From assembly GCA_037157565.1 (NCBI GenBank), contig JAZHRO010000002.1:73396001-73460000 (forward strand): 64,000 nucleotides of DNA. Reading direction: 5' to 3'. Positions within the stretch are counted from its first letter, which is position 1. Every line of letters begins with the position of its first letter. Of the stretch, positions 44,214 through 55,437 are shown in pieces. A program made the position numbers and the translations under genes. The DNA is from Thalassia testudinum (taxonomy: Eukaryota > Streptophyta > Magnoliopsida > Alismatales > Hydrocharitaceae). The notes beneath the pieces were generated by a model, which was given only the letters and a program-made list of their open reading frames with translations, was not told the origin of the DNA and ran no database searches.

Positions 44214-45821
44214 CCTCACTAATCAATCTAGATAAGAGAGGTGATTTCACCTTGTCCATTTGATCACAAACCTCCCCCATCACTGCACATCACGACCACT
44301 TTCTACCCTCCACGATTTTCATCATGTTTCATCCCCTTCATGAGTTGGTTTCAGATTTGGAAACTCCCTAGTTTTCATAATTGAATCCACGCTCAAAAGC
44401 ATTTAAGGGTTACTTCATTCTTTCCATTTGATCACAAATAACCCTTTCATGATTTCAAATCGATTTTCATTGAGGATTTCACCTAATTTCATCCTGACTA
44501 AATTATACTGTCTGGATTTGAAAGGTCAAATGTCCATCTTAACACCTGAGTTCTGGTTTTTAATTGAGATCCTAAAGCCAAGGAGAATCAGCACTGTGAT
44601 TTAAGGCCCTAGCACTATTTTGGATCTGATTCTAATGTTGAATTAGCTTATGGATGAGTTTTCAAGGCAAATTAGAGTTTGAATGATTTCTCCGTAGTTT
44701 GGAATGAATGATCTGATGTTGCAAAGTTTTCTCTTCCTCTTGAGATTTCTAAGAATTTGATTCTCAAATTTTCAAAGTGAAATATTTTTCATGATTTCAA
44801 TGAATGGATTTAGCTAGATCTAAATTCAAGGATGGACAAATTAAAGAGACTGATCCAACATGTTCAGTCCAACATTGATTGTGAAATAATCCCTGAATTT
44901 AAATGATTTGGAGATGAAATAGGTTGCTGGGCATTTTTTATCCTTAGATCTGTTCTATCAGATCTGAGGATGATCTTCTTAATAGTCTAATCAGGTCTCA
45001 AAATCTGATTTGGGATGATTTCATTGTAGTAGCCACTATTGCTGAAGTCTGTTAGCAACTGAAAATCTAAGTCGTCCGATCAGTTGGGGCTACTGATCTG
45101 ATTCAGCAGCAGTAACTGCCAAGAAACTTGGAGGGCTGTTGGGTTTCCATGTGTAGCATTTGCACAATTGCTAACTTCTATTGTCAGTAAAGGCAACTAG
45201 ATAAGCTACTGGATCAGCAGCTTTCGGCTGATTGGTTGCTCAATTTGTAGCTGTTGCAGACCTAAATCAAAGATCTAAATTGGATTTTAAGGTCAATTTG
45301 AGGATTAAGGAAGCTAACACTATTTTGTAATGTTAGGATTTTATGTTCAAGCATTCATGTACTATTATAGATTCAATTTAAATTGAAAATGAGCATGAAA
45401 ATTCTGATTTAAGCTCTTTGTCAGGTTATTTGATTGCATAATCTGTCCAATAATGTGATTTTAATGGAATTCATTGTGGAAATCATGTTTAATTTCTCCA
45501 TCTTATTTCATGTGATGTGATGAATGTTTATGATTTCTTAAACCACTATTCCAGCCCTTAGGATAGAGTTATAAGGCTTAGGTTCTTTGTTGAAAACCTA
45601 TTCTAAGTCACATTTGGGTGAGATTGAAAATATACAAAAAAATCTTAAAAAAACATAACAAAATAAAATAAATATGTCTTTAGTAAAATCAGGTAATTCT
45701 CTAGGTGTGTGCCAAGTTTCAAGGTAATCTAAACCCCCGGCTTGGTAGAACATACCAACCGACGGTTTGGTATACCTTGGAATTTAATAAAGAATCAAAT
45801 ATCAAAATTATAAAAAGAAAC
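44214..45821 (+). repeat. Continuation of LTR X2, no gene
   Basis: T-rich prose without open frames, aligning in outline with 4,440-6,120 of LTR X1; it ends with the conserved TTGGTAGAACATACCAACCG hairpin block. Confidence 0.65.
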
Positions 45822-47557
45822 TGTAGATTCTTCCCTACCAGGAGGGGGTAACGTAATAATTGCGAAAATAAAATAAACAATCTCACAAAAAATCAATCAC
45901 ACAAGTACACAAGTATTTTTAGGTGGAAACCCAAACCGGGTGAAAACCACTACCTAACCCTCTCGAGTTAGGATTTTCCGATCAACCAAGTTGATCAAAA
46001 TCCACTAAACCGAATCACTTTAAACGAGGGTGATTCAACCTCAATACAACCATGCTACTTACACGAGGGTAGCGTACCTCAACCCCTTCCCTCCACGAGC
46101 AGGATTTTGTCTCGCGAAGGAGACGGGAATTCGCAAAGCGAATACCCAACCAAATAACAAAGATAAAATAAACAAGTAATCCTATAGAGCCAACAAAGTA
46201 ATTTTAAACCTAGCTTCTATAGGAATTAGGAAACTCCCCTTTGTAAGGAGTGCGTCGAGTTGATGACGCGGTGCGTGAGCCACGCGACGGCGCAACTTCG
46301 CTCTCGTGGACTATGGCGGGAGAGCGGGTGCGCAACAGCTTGATGCTCTCAAGATGAATGGAACTTGAGCTTGGAGAGCAAGAGCTAGATAGGACACAAG
46401 AGAGTGGAAAGTGTAATACAAATTGTTTCTTGTGTATCTTGGTGTCTCTAGGTGTGTGTTCTTAGTGTATTTGTGTTGCAAAGGTTTCCCTCTATTTATA
46501 GAGGCCTTAGGAAGGCTTTGGAAGGCTTAGGAAAGGTTCTATAACTGTTGGGAACAAAGCCCAAGAGAATCAGCCCGAAATCAGGAACAATCATTGCTCT
46601 GACAGGCTTATCAGACGTCTAATTATAGCATCAGACGTCTGGAAGTTCACTTTAAGATGTCTGATTCCAAGGTCAGACGTCTGATTTTGGGCGGGTCTCT
46701 TCCTGACTTGAATCAGATCTAAACAGGGTTCTAGCACAAGTCCATCAAATTACATATAGGACGTCTGGCACTATGTCTGGACGTCTGGAAACCTACTTTT
46801 ACTGTGGGAATGGATTTTCCAAACGTTGCAACGGCTAGAAAATCTCTGAGAAGAGATTTTGGGTCAGCCGAGATAAAACGGTCAATTATCAGACGTCTGG
46901 ACAGTCCTATGGACGTCTGATAAGGCTGTAACGGTCATATTCTTGAGTGTATGCTAAGCCAGCCAACGGTCCACTAATTGGACGTATGGCAAATCCATCA
47001 GACGTCTCCTAAGACGTCTGGACTAAGGTCTGGACGTCTAATTTTATCGGACAGAATACTAAATCCATCCTAATAGTTATCAGACATCTGAAACAACAGT
47101 CAAACGTCTTAAAATACTTTATCAGACGTCTGATTTGAGAATTAGATGTCTGGAAGTGCTGTTTAAACCCTATATTGGTTTTCTAAGTTCTCTACAGAAA
47201 ACCTAAGTATCCTAGGGTTGTGCCGATGTTCCTAGGACTACTGTTAGGGTACTTTGAGGCTCTTTAACATAATTATCTAAGGAAATAAAGAGCAACAAAA
47301 GAAACGAAAAATACAAGTACAAAAGAAGGAAATCTATCCTATTCTTCATTTCCTTCCATCTTTAACATATCGCTCCTTGCGAATCTCTTCTGTTCCCCAT
47401 CAAGCTCCTCCAATCCATCCTGGATGCGAGCTCGAACTCCATCTAATCAAGTATCCTTTTGCAATTGACCTGAAATCTAGGACTCAAAGTGCAAATGTTA
47501 AATGACACGTGTTTTGTTATCATCAAAACAAATGATCGTGGTGCTCTAGCACCAACA
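45822..47557 (-). repeat. 3' LTR of Y
   Basis: It is 1,736 bp, TGTAGATTCTTCCC to GCACCAACA on the plus strand, near-identical to 49,063-50,801. It contains 16 AGACGTCT-type units in five phased clusters. Confidence 0.92.
46613..47151. repeat. Sixteen phased AGACGTCT units in the Y LTR
   Basis: Clusters start at 46,613, 46,633, 46,655, 46,675 (20-22-20); 46,759, 46,779 (20); 46,891, 46,911 (20); 46,980, 47,000, 47,012, 47,032 (20-12-20); 47,082, 47,102, 47,124, 47,144 (20-22-20). Most units are perfect AGACGTCT or GGACGTCT. The sister LTR repeats the pattern at 49,854-50,392 with an extra AGACGACA at 49,988, 12 nt before GGACGTCT. Confidence 0.92.
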
Positions 47558-47575
47558 ATCTCCCCCTTTTTGATG
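47558..47575 (-). other. Polypurine tract of Y
   Basis: On the minus strand AAAAAGGGGGAGAT directly before the 3' LTR start TGTTGGTGC, the classic second-strand primer. Confidence 0.85.
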
Positions 47576-47886
47576 ATGAAAAAATCATAAATAATAATGC
47601 AGAAAATCCTCCCCCTTTTTGACATTATCAAAAAGGTTTAATTGATTTTACATTTCCTATAACTCCCCTTTAAGACATGCTCTTCTATAAATTTCTTTTG
47701 ACAAAGGTAATGCCTCCCCCTTTTTTTATAACAATAAGATAGCTATTATTTTTCTCCCCATTTCTAAAGGAAATTTAGCTACCTTATATCTCCCCCTTAA
47801 AAATTGACAATTAGCTCATAAATTTTAACTCCCCCTATCTAAATGCTACTGATAAACAAAGATAGGGTCAAGAATTTTTACCTCAC

Positions 47887-48507
47887 CTACCATGGCCAAT
47901 AAAATGGCCCGAATGGTGGTGGATGCCACATCGGATGGGGCTCCCATCCGTAGCTTGGAGGTCCGGGCATTGGCGCCGGTCTCCAATTTGGCGGTCGACA
48001 TGCGGCGGGTCCGTCGTTTGTTCGCCGTCTCGTCGGTCTTCTTGTTCTCCTCCTTGGTCTACTCCTTGGTTCTCCCAACTCGAGTTGATCAGACTTGAGT
48101 TTGTAGGTCCAGTCCTTTGTGTTGTAGTTATCCCTGAACCCTACAAAACAAGATTCCAATTCTTTTTTCGGTATCCAAGTGGGCTTGAATCCGGATCTGT
48201 TAGCGGGTCTCCTTGACGGAGATCTTTTCTCAACCTTAGGGCTATATAGGTTATCTACTTTATTAATTAATTTTTTGGAGTTTTTCCTAAGACATGTGAT
48301 TTCTTTTTCTATAGTTTGCATCTTAATCTTTAAATCATAGATTTCTAACTTTAGACTAACATTTTCCTCAATCAATTTATTATTTTCATTGATGAGGTTG
48401 TGATTTTCTAATAATAGGTTATCATTTTTAGGACTAGCTTCTAGATCTTTAAGTTTTATTTCTAACCTCTCATTTTCACTTCTAAGAAAACTAAGATTCT
48501 TTTTCAT
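47887..48507 (-). CDS. Y gag C-terminal coiled-coil and Pro/Arg-rich tail
   Basis: This is a 206-codon minus-strand frame. Residues 1-90 are Leu/Glu/Lys/Asn-rich heptads (LRSENERLEIKLKDLEAS, LIEENVSLKLEIYDLKIKM), typical of the coiled coil after the zinc knuckle in UBN2-type Copia gag. Then come SGFKPTWIPKKELE, an Arg-rich stretch (about residues 150-170) and a Pro/Trp-rich end (MWHPPPFGPFYWPW). No protease follows. The zinc knuckle is not present upstream because of an internal deletion. It is open throughout but probably part of a longer gag read from about 49,008 before frameshifts. Function alone unknown. Confidence 0.6.
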   Translation of the reverse strand: MKKNLSFLRSENERLEIKLKDLEASPKNDNLLLENHNLINENNKLIEENVSLKLEIYDLKIKMQTIEKEITCLRKNSKKLINKVDNLYSPKVEKRSPSRRPANRSGFKPTWIPKKELESCFVGFRDNYNTKDWTYKLKSDQLELGEPRSRPRRRTRRPTRRRTNDGPAACRPPNWRPAPMPGPPSYGWEPHPMWHPPPFGPFYWPW

Positions 48508-48516
48508 GCTTTTATT

Positions 48517-48777
48517 TTATATTTTTAGTGATTTACTAAGCTCATACAGCTCATTAAAAGCATCTTGTAAATCCGAGTTTACCTCATTGTCGCTGTCGTT
48601 GTCGCTTTCTTCGATTGCCATGAAACCAAGGCACGCGATTTCCTTCTCCCCAAGATCTTCTTCCGAGCTCATCTCCTCATGAGTGCCTTCCAACCTCCTC
48701 CATATCTCGTAGGCGGTGGTGCACTCTTGGATTTGTTCGAATTCCTTCGGACTCAACGCGCAATACAAGGCATTCAT
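48517..48777 (-). pseudogene. Y gag middle part (UBN2-like) with internal deletion
   Basis: The minus frame reads MNALYCALSPKEFEQIQEC and AYEIWRRLEGTHE, the UBN2 signature of plant Copia gag. It then jumps directly to an acidic stretch (FMAIEESDNDSDNE, ELYELSKSL) that normally lies after the zinc knuckle. About 150 or more residues, including the knuckle, are therefore missing. It stops at 48,517, just before the coiled-coil frame. Confidence 0.75.
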
Positions 48778-48834
48778 TTCCTTTGCGTTGAGTGAAAGCT
48801 CTCGAATCTGCAGTTGCGAGTAGCCTCCTTGGGG

Positions 48835-49008
48835 TCACTTTGGGATCTCGTATGGGGTTTCGCAACATCCCCATATCTCGAACTCAGTGGCTTGGAGCCA
48901 CGTCTTCATCCTCAACTTCCAATATCCGAAGTCCCTCCCGTCGAAATAAGGTGGTCGGACGGTGGACTGCCCTTCGGAGATTCTAATTGCGGCTATGCTT
49001 CCCTCCAT
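48835..49008 (-). pseudogene. Y gag N-terminal part
   Basis: From the ATG at 49,008 the minus strand reads MEGSIAAIRISEGQS, then RPPYFDGRDFGYWKLRMKTWL, the opening of Copia gag (PPxFDGxNxxxWKxRM). It lies 35 bases after the primer site. The frame ends at 48,835 and the next gag block (48,777) is in another frame, so this copy is frameshifted. The codons upstream of 49,008 belong to the primer site and LTR. Confidence 0.75.
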
Positions 49009-49042
49009 GATCTTCTTGCCGGGTGTTACTCCAATCTTGCAA

Positions 49043-49060
49043 GAACCGGCTCTGATACCA
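49043..49060 (-). other. Primer binding site of Y (initiator tRNA-Met)
   Basis: On the minus strand TGGTATCAGAGCCGGTTC, two bases after the 5' LTR end, complementary to plant initiator tRNA-Met. Confidence 0.9.
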
Positions 49061-49062
49061 AA

Positions 49063-50801
49063 TGTAGTTTCTTCCCTACCAGGAGGGGGTGACGTAATAA
49101 TTGCGAAAATAAAATAAATAATCTCACAAAAAATCAATCGCACAAGTACACAAGTATTTTTAGGTGGAAACCCAAACCGGGTGAAAACCACCACCTAACC
49201 CTCTCGAGTTAGGATTTTCCGATCAACCAAGTTGATCAAAATCCACTAAACCAAATCACTTTAAACGAGGGTGATTCAACCTCAATACAACCACGCTACT
49301 TACACGAGGGTAGCGTACCTCAACCCCTTCTCTCCACGAGAAGGATTTTGTCTCGCGAAGGAGACGGGAATTCGCAAAGCGAATACCCAACCAAATAACA
49401 AAGATAAAATAAACAAGTAATCCTAGAGAGCCAAAAAAGTAATTTTAAACCTAGCTTCTATAGGAATTAGGAAACTCCCCTTTGTAAGGAGTGCGTCGAG
49501 TTGATGACGCGGTGCATGACCCACGCGACGGCGCAATTTCGCTCTCGTGGACTACGGCGGGAGAGCGGGTGCGCAACAGCTTGATGCTCTCAAGATGAAT
49601 GAAACTTGAGCTTGGAGAGCAAGAGCTAGCTAGGACACAAGAGAGTGGAAAGTGAAATACAAATTGTTTCTTGTGTATCTTGGTGTCTCTAGGTGTGTGT
49701 TCTTAGTGTATTTGTGTTGTAAAGGTTTCCCTCTATTTATAGAGGCCTTAGGAAGGCTTTGGAAGGCTTAGGAAAGGTTCTATAGCCGTTGGGAACAAAG
49801 CCCAAGAGAATCAACCCGAAATCAGGAACAATCATTGCTCTGACAGGCTTATCGGACGTCTAATTATAGCATCAGACGTCTGGAAGTTCACTTTAAGACG
49901 TCTGATTCCAAGGTCAGACGTCTGATTTTGGGCGGGTCTCTTCTTGACTTGAATCAGATCTAAACAGGGTTCTAGCGCAAGTCCATCAGACGACATATAG
50001 GACGTCTGGCACTATGTCTGGACGTCTGGAAACCTACTTTTACTGTGGGAATGGATTTTCCGAACGTTGCAACGGCTAGAAAATCTCTGAGAAGAGATTT
50101 TGGGTCAGCCGAGACAAAACGGTCAATTATCAGACGTCTGGACAGTCCTATGGACGTCTGATAAGGCTGTAACGGTCATATTCTTGAGTGTATGCTAAGC
50201 CAGCCAACGGTCCACTAATTGGACGTCTGGCAAATCCATCAGACGTCTCCTAAGACGTCTGGACTAAGGTCTGGACATCTAATTTTATTGGACAGAATAC
50301 TAAGTCCAGCCTAATAGTTATCAGACATCTGAAACAACAGTCAGACATCTTAAAATACTTTATCAGACGTCTGATTTGAGAATTAGACGTCTGGAAGTGC
50401 TGTTTAAACCCTATATTGGTTTTCTAAGTTCTCTACAGAAAACCTAAGTATCCTAGGGTTGTGCCGATGTTCCTAGGACTACTGTTAGGGTACTTTGAGG
50501 CTCTTTAACATAATTATCTAAGAAAATAAAAAGCAACAAAAGAAACGAAAAATACAACAAGTACAAAAGAAGGAAATCTACCATATTCTTCATTTCCTTC
50601 CATCTTTAATATATCGCTCCTCGCGAATCTCTTCTGTTCTCCATCAAGCTCCTCCAATCCGTCCTGGATGCAAGCTCGAACTCCGTCTAATCACGTATCC
50701 TTTTGCGATTGACCTGAAATCTAGGACTCAAAGTGCAAATGTTAAATGACACGTGTTTTGTTATCATCAAAACAAATGATCGTGGTGCTCTAGCACCAAC
50801 A
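49063..50801 (-). repeat. 5' LTR of Y
   Basis: It is 1,739 bp, TGTAGTTTCTTCCC to GCACCAACA on the plus strand. It has the same order and spacing of AGACGTCT units as the 3' LTR. Confidence 0.92.
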
Positions 50802-50806
50802 GAAAC

Positions 50807-52590
50807 CTCTCTCTCATCTCACTCTTTCTCTCTCATACCCTATCCCTCTTATACATATAAAAACTATAAAAATCAGAAAAACCCAAAAAATACCCAAAAA
50901 TACCCTATATACTATATATATACTTGTAAATATAGCTTAAACATAAGATATATGTATATATTATACAATATGTACAGAATGTATATAAATAACTTATATA
51001 TGTATTCTATATATTAAATTAGGTATTTATAATGATTTATTATATATATAACCTTATTGTATAATTATCTATTAATTTGTATTAATTGAATGTATAATAA
51101 ACTAAGTAATTATATAAACCTATCTATATACACATAATTGTACCTAATACTATACATATGTATTTAACTATATAATAAGAATTATATAACACCTGTAATT
51201 TAATTTAATTAAGTAATTACAGCAAATAATTAAGTTATTAAGTTAATTAAGTAATTTACTAACTTAAAATAAAATAAATTAGTAATTTAAGTTAATACTG
51301 AAGTAAGTTATAATGTACACTTGTATAATATCATATTAAGTATTTTCAATCTATTTATATTGTATTTATACTGTATTATGGTATTTATAAAATATTTATG
51401 TGAAGAAATAACTTAAACAAGTATTTAAATGTAAATAAATTAAAATAAAGTTTCTAAAATACAATAAAAATGTGTAATAAATAATTTATTATATAAATTA
51501 ACTTTATATAAAGTCAATTAGGTAATTAAGTCACTAATTTATACGTTAATTAAAAAATTAAACTTTAATTTATCATGTACAAATAGTAAACTTTAACCAA
51601 TTTAATTATATATCTAATTAATTTATTTCTATAAATTAACTATATAAATATGTAACCCTATATAAGGGCTCTATAAGTATATAATTTATTTTTAATTTAT
51701 ACTAATTTATGGCCCTCAAATCGAGGGCCAAAAACCTCAAAATCGAACACAACAATTCACTGCAAGCGCCAAATAGGTGCTGAACGAAAGTCCCACAACG
51801 TGGGATGTAAACCGCTTACAACGGTATATTAGGTTTTCGTCCTGTGGCCTCTTCGGTCGTTAGGTGCTAGCACCAAACATGCATACAGGTGATTTGCGTG
51901 CTACATGTGCCTGCAGGCATGCGTGGGTGCATGTGCACATGAGCACATAGGTGTGTGCGGGCGTGTGGGCCTGGTCTGAGCCTAGAAAATACATTAAAAT
52001 CCACCTAAAATGAACTAGAGTGGCCCATTAGTAGGAGTCTGGTCCACCATGTGGGTGCTGTGAATCCTTCGAAAGTGGGCCACTCGCCCATTAAAACACA
52101 TTTTTGAATTTGATAGAACAGACATCTATGTGAGAGACAGGGCGTCCTAAAACATCTTAAGTGTTAAAGAAGAAGAAAGAAGGAGAAGGATGTGAGTTAG
52201 ACACACAACAACTAAGTGTTAGCTGCAGCCTGGGCATGTGTATGTACATATGTATATATATATATATGTAAAATACATATAATAAGGTATAATATATATA
52301 TGCATATAAATAAAATAAATAAGATATGTATATAATATATATGTATATGCTAAGTAAATTAGATACATGTTTGAGCTCTTATATGTATCTAAATAAACTA
52401 GAACTTTAGTGACAGTTATATCCGTCGCTATATAACTATTTATATGTTAGTATAGATAACTATTTTTTCATAGGTTGTGTATATATGTTACAATGGCTAT
52501 AGCAACATATATATATGTTACTATAGATATTAGTATGTTAAGTTAATTTAGTATAGTAGATATTGTTAGCTATTTTTGTACCTATGCTTA
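50807..52590 (+). repeat. Continuation of LTR X2: CT-rich, AT-rich block and GC-rich end
   Basis: After a CT-rich run comes an AT-rich stretch without genes (50,890-51,710), the GGCCCTC-AAATC-GAGGGCC hairpin at 51,711-51,729, TCCCAC-AAC-GTGGGA at about 51,791, then GTGTGTGCGGGCG-type words and (TA)n runs. Order as in LTR X1. Confidence 0.65.
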
Positions 52591-54573
52591 GGTATTGTTA
52601 CGACCCGATTTTCGAATCCCTACATGACACGAGAATCGGACAGATTCAATTGATCCCAAGACCCAGTCGTCTAACGAGAAAATAACCAAAAAGTAGTAAA
52701 ATAAACTACATTCACCATGCAAGCAACTAACAGTAACAAAAGTACAACAGTAAGGAAAAGAACTACTACAGTACACACCACCACAACAATAGAGAATTTA
52801 AAACAGGTACAGAATATGAAGTTTACAATAAAAGAGTACAAAAGTGTAACAAAACACTCACTACTACAAGAACGGGTACAACACAAGTACACTTACTGGC
52901 CTTTACTAGGCCCAGCACCCTCCACAGCCGTAGGTTCTGGCTGCTCAACACTTGGTCCTGAAAAAGGTGGTAAGTACGACACGTCAGCGAAACACTGAGT
53001 AGAGTGGCAATCAGCTAGCTAAGAAAAACAGTAAAGGTGGACAGGTAGTTGTTGTTTTTAATTTCTTCTTTATTCAACTAATTATTCTTTCTTTCATTAC
53101 TTGGTTCATTTATCAGGTCTTTTCCTTGATCTCGAATGTTCCTCGTGGGAATGATCTTGATTGCAGTCTCTTCCGAAAAGTAGAAGTAGCACGTGGTGCT
53201 CTCCTGGCCGGGAGAGTCCCCCGTGGTGTTCCTACCCTCAGTCAACCACCCCAAGGTCGCTGACAGACATAACAGTGACTACGGCACGCACGATAAATGC
53301 ACGGGTAGCTACCCCATACTAGCATGCGATTAGTCGTTTCCGTTAACGGGTGTGCCCAAAGCACAGCACGGAACCAGTATAGAGCAGAGCCCTCTCAGTA
53401 ACAGGGGTCTAGCCCCTCCACAGTAACCAAACAAGGGTCTCGCCCCTCCACAGTCCGCGCACCCTCGCCTGACTACCCTGGTTTTCCCAGTGGGCCTAAC
53501 AAGTCGGTGTAGGATGGCTAGCTGAACCCTAGGCCCCGTGGGGGGGCTAGCTCTCTCCCTACACTAGTAGCTCTCCTTGGTACTGTGTATGCGAGAGCCA
53601 AAAGTCGGTACAAAGTGGCCAGACCTAACCCCAAGTCTCAACCCTAGGGCGGCTAGCTCTACTCTGCACTAAGAGGTAACATGTGCTTCCCTTGGTACCA
53701 CGTACCCAAGAGACAACACACTTTCCCATTCACTTTTCCAGTTCCATTCTATTTATTTCCAGGAGCTCTACTCCTAATTCCCCGTAGGGTTCATGCTCAT
53801 GTTTCTCAGGCCAAGTCATACTAGGTTTCATCATTCAGGTTTATTTGCATATAGCAGGTGTTTCCAACATTCAATCTTTCTTTTCCAATTTATATACAAG
53901 CAGCTCATATTTAATTTCAACCAACAGAAATTACATGTAGTAGCTACTAACAACAGTACTCTACATTTCACAGGCAGCTGTTATCCAATTACAAGAAGTT
54001 ATTATTCCATCTACTCATTTCAAGGCTACATTCCAGGCATTTAATGCAATCATTCCAGTGTTTCTAGTCCTAGGATTCACGCCATACCCTAGGATCTATC
54101 ATTCAATCTAGTTTTCAGGTCCTAGGATTCATGCCATACCCTAGGATCTATCATTCAATCTAGTCTTTTTTTTTCTGGTCCTAGGATTCATGCCATGCCC
54201 TAGGATCTATCATTTATTTCAGATATGCATTTATGTTTATAAGTAACTAAGGGAAGCCACTCTACTAGCAAAATCGGGAGTAATGGGGGCTCAATCAGCA
54301 GGTCCACGTTCCTCCGCAACCCCCAAGTCCGCAACAGAACGAGGTCCTACACAAGGATCAACCACAAGAAACCACTCAGAACAGAATAAAAGTATTTCAA
54401 ACAAGTAGAGGAACTTATTTTGAGAAGAACGGAATCTTAAACGCGGAAATCAGACTTCGAACAGATCCTAAACGAGTCAAAAATGACAACTCTAACTCAA
54501 ATCAGACGTTTGGAACATCTTTCAGACGTCTTAAAAAGAGGTCTAGATCATACCTCGCTCTGGGCTGCTCCTC

Positions 54574-54682
54574 AGACATCCATAGGTCCTATTGAACCAT
54601 CGGGACCTAGCTCTAGACGTCCAACCATCTCTCTGGACGTCGGGAGACGCTCTCCACCGTCTGATGACTCGCCCAGACATCT
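54574..54682. repeat. Six-unit phased AGACGTCT array (LTR G4)
   Basis: Unit starts 54,574, 54,595, 54,615, 54,635, 54,655 and 54,675. One inserted base makes the first gap 21; the rest are 20. Confidence 0.83.
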
Positions 54683-54836
54683 AAACCACGTGGGAGGGCG
54701 TGTCCCATGCCTTCCCGAAGTGAATCCTACACACACGTGCAAAACTCTCTCAACACGGCATGCAACAAAGCTTCGGCGGAACGGCCTGCATGGCCGTATC
54801 CGCAAAAAGAAGCATAGGAGGAAATACGTATCTCTC

Positions 54837-54896
54837 AATCGTCTGGAGCTCCCTCCAGATGTCGTCCACGTCGTCTAGATGTAGGCTTAGACGTCT
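54837..54896. repeat. 20-12-20 phased cluster (LTR G4)
   Basis: Unit starts 54,837, 54,857, 54,869 and 54,889 (AATCGTCT, AGATGTCG, CGTCGTCT, AGACGTCT). A 12-20 cluster lies at 55,363, 55,375 and 55,395. Confidence 0.82.
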
Positions 54897-55437
54897 GATT
54901 CTGGAAAAATTTTTCCAGAATCAAAACCTCCTTCGTCTTCTTCCCGCTGTGTGCGGCCGCACCGCGCTTGTCCACCCATTGCCCGAGCTGTGGCAACACC
55001 GGGGGAAACCTCCCCAGCACAACGCTCCTCTGCACGAACGTCGGCCGGCCTCGAACTGCTCCGACGAGCTCTCTCTCCCTCACGGCACGCGCGCTCTCTT
55101 CTCTTCCCTCTCGCTGCTCTTCTCCTCTCCGCCGCTGAACTCGGATGCAGCTGCTGCTCGCTCTCACCCTCGCTGAAGGAAGACGGGGGATGGATGGATG
55201 TGGGGTGGCGAACGAGAGAGAGGGAAGGGGGTATTTGTAGGCGTGGGGGAAAGGCTTCTACAGGTCGGAGAGGGGAGAGAAAGAGAAGAGGATGGCGGGG
55301 TTTCAGTCTGCGTGCGGCACGCGCGCAAACTCACGATCGTACGCACGCAAAAATTAATTTCCAGACGTCCGACCAGACGTCTGGACCAACTCCCAGACGA
55401 CTTAAAGTGTTTTGATGTCACGGGTCTTAACAGGTAT

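Larger units (their letters stand above)
45822..50801 (-). mobile_element. Copia-like gag-only retrotransposon Y (minus strand)
   Basis: It is 4,980 bp with LTRs at 45,822-47,557 and 49,063-50,801, perfect GAAAC duplications at 45,817-45,821 and 50,802-50,806, an initiator tRNA-Met primer site and a polypurine tract. The two LTRs differ only by scattered single bases, so this is one of the youngest insertions here. The 1.5-kb internal region codes only for a shortened gag; protease, integrase, RT and RNase H are absent. The gag resembles the UBN2 type of Copia elements. Movement would need a partner element. Confidence 0.9.
52596..55432 (-). repeat. Solo LTR G4 (family G, minus strand)
   Basis: It is 2,837 bp, TGTTACGACCCG to GGGTCTTAACA, with perfect GGTAT duplications at 52,591-52,595 and 55,433-55,437. 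It aligns along its length with G3. It contains the 52-bp minisatellite (about 54,058-54,215) and phased arrays. No internal region. Confidence 0.92.

Noticed and set aside
50733..51017. A 94-codon frame crossing the end of element Y into the AT-rich X2 block
   Set aside because: It crosses an insertion boundary and ends in Tyr/Met/Ile repeats from TA-rich DNA.
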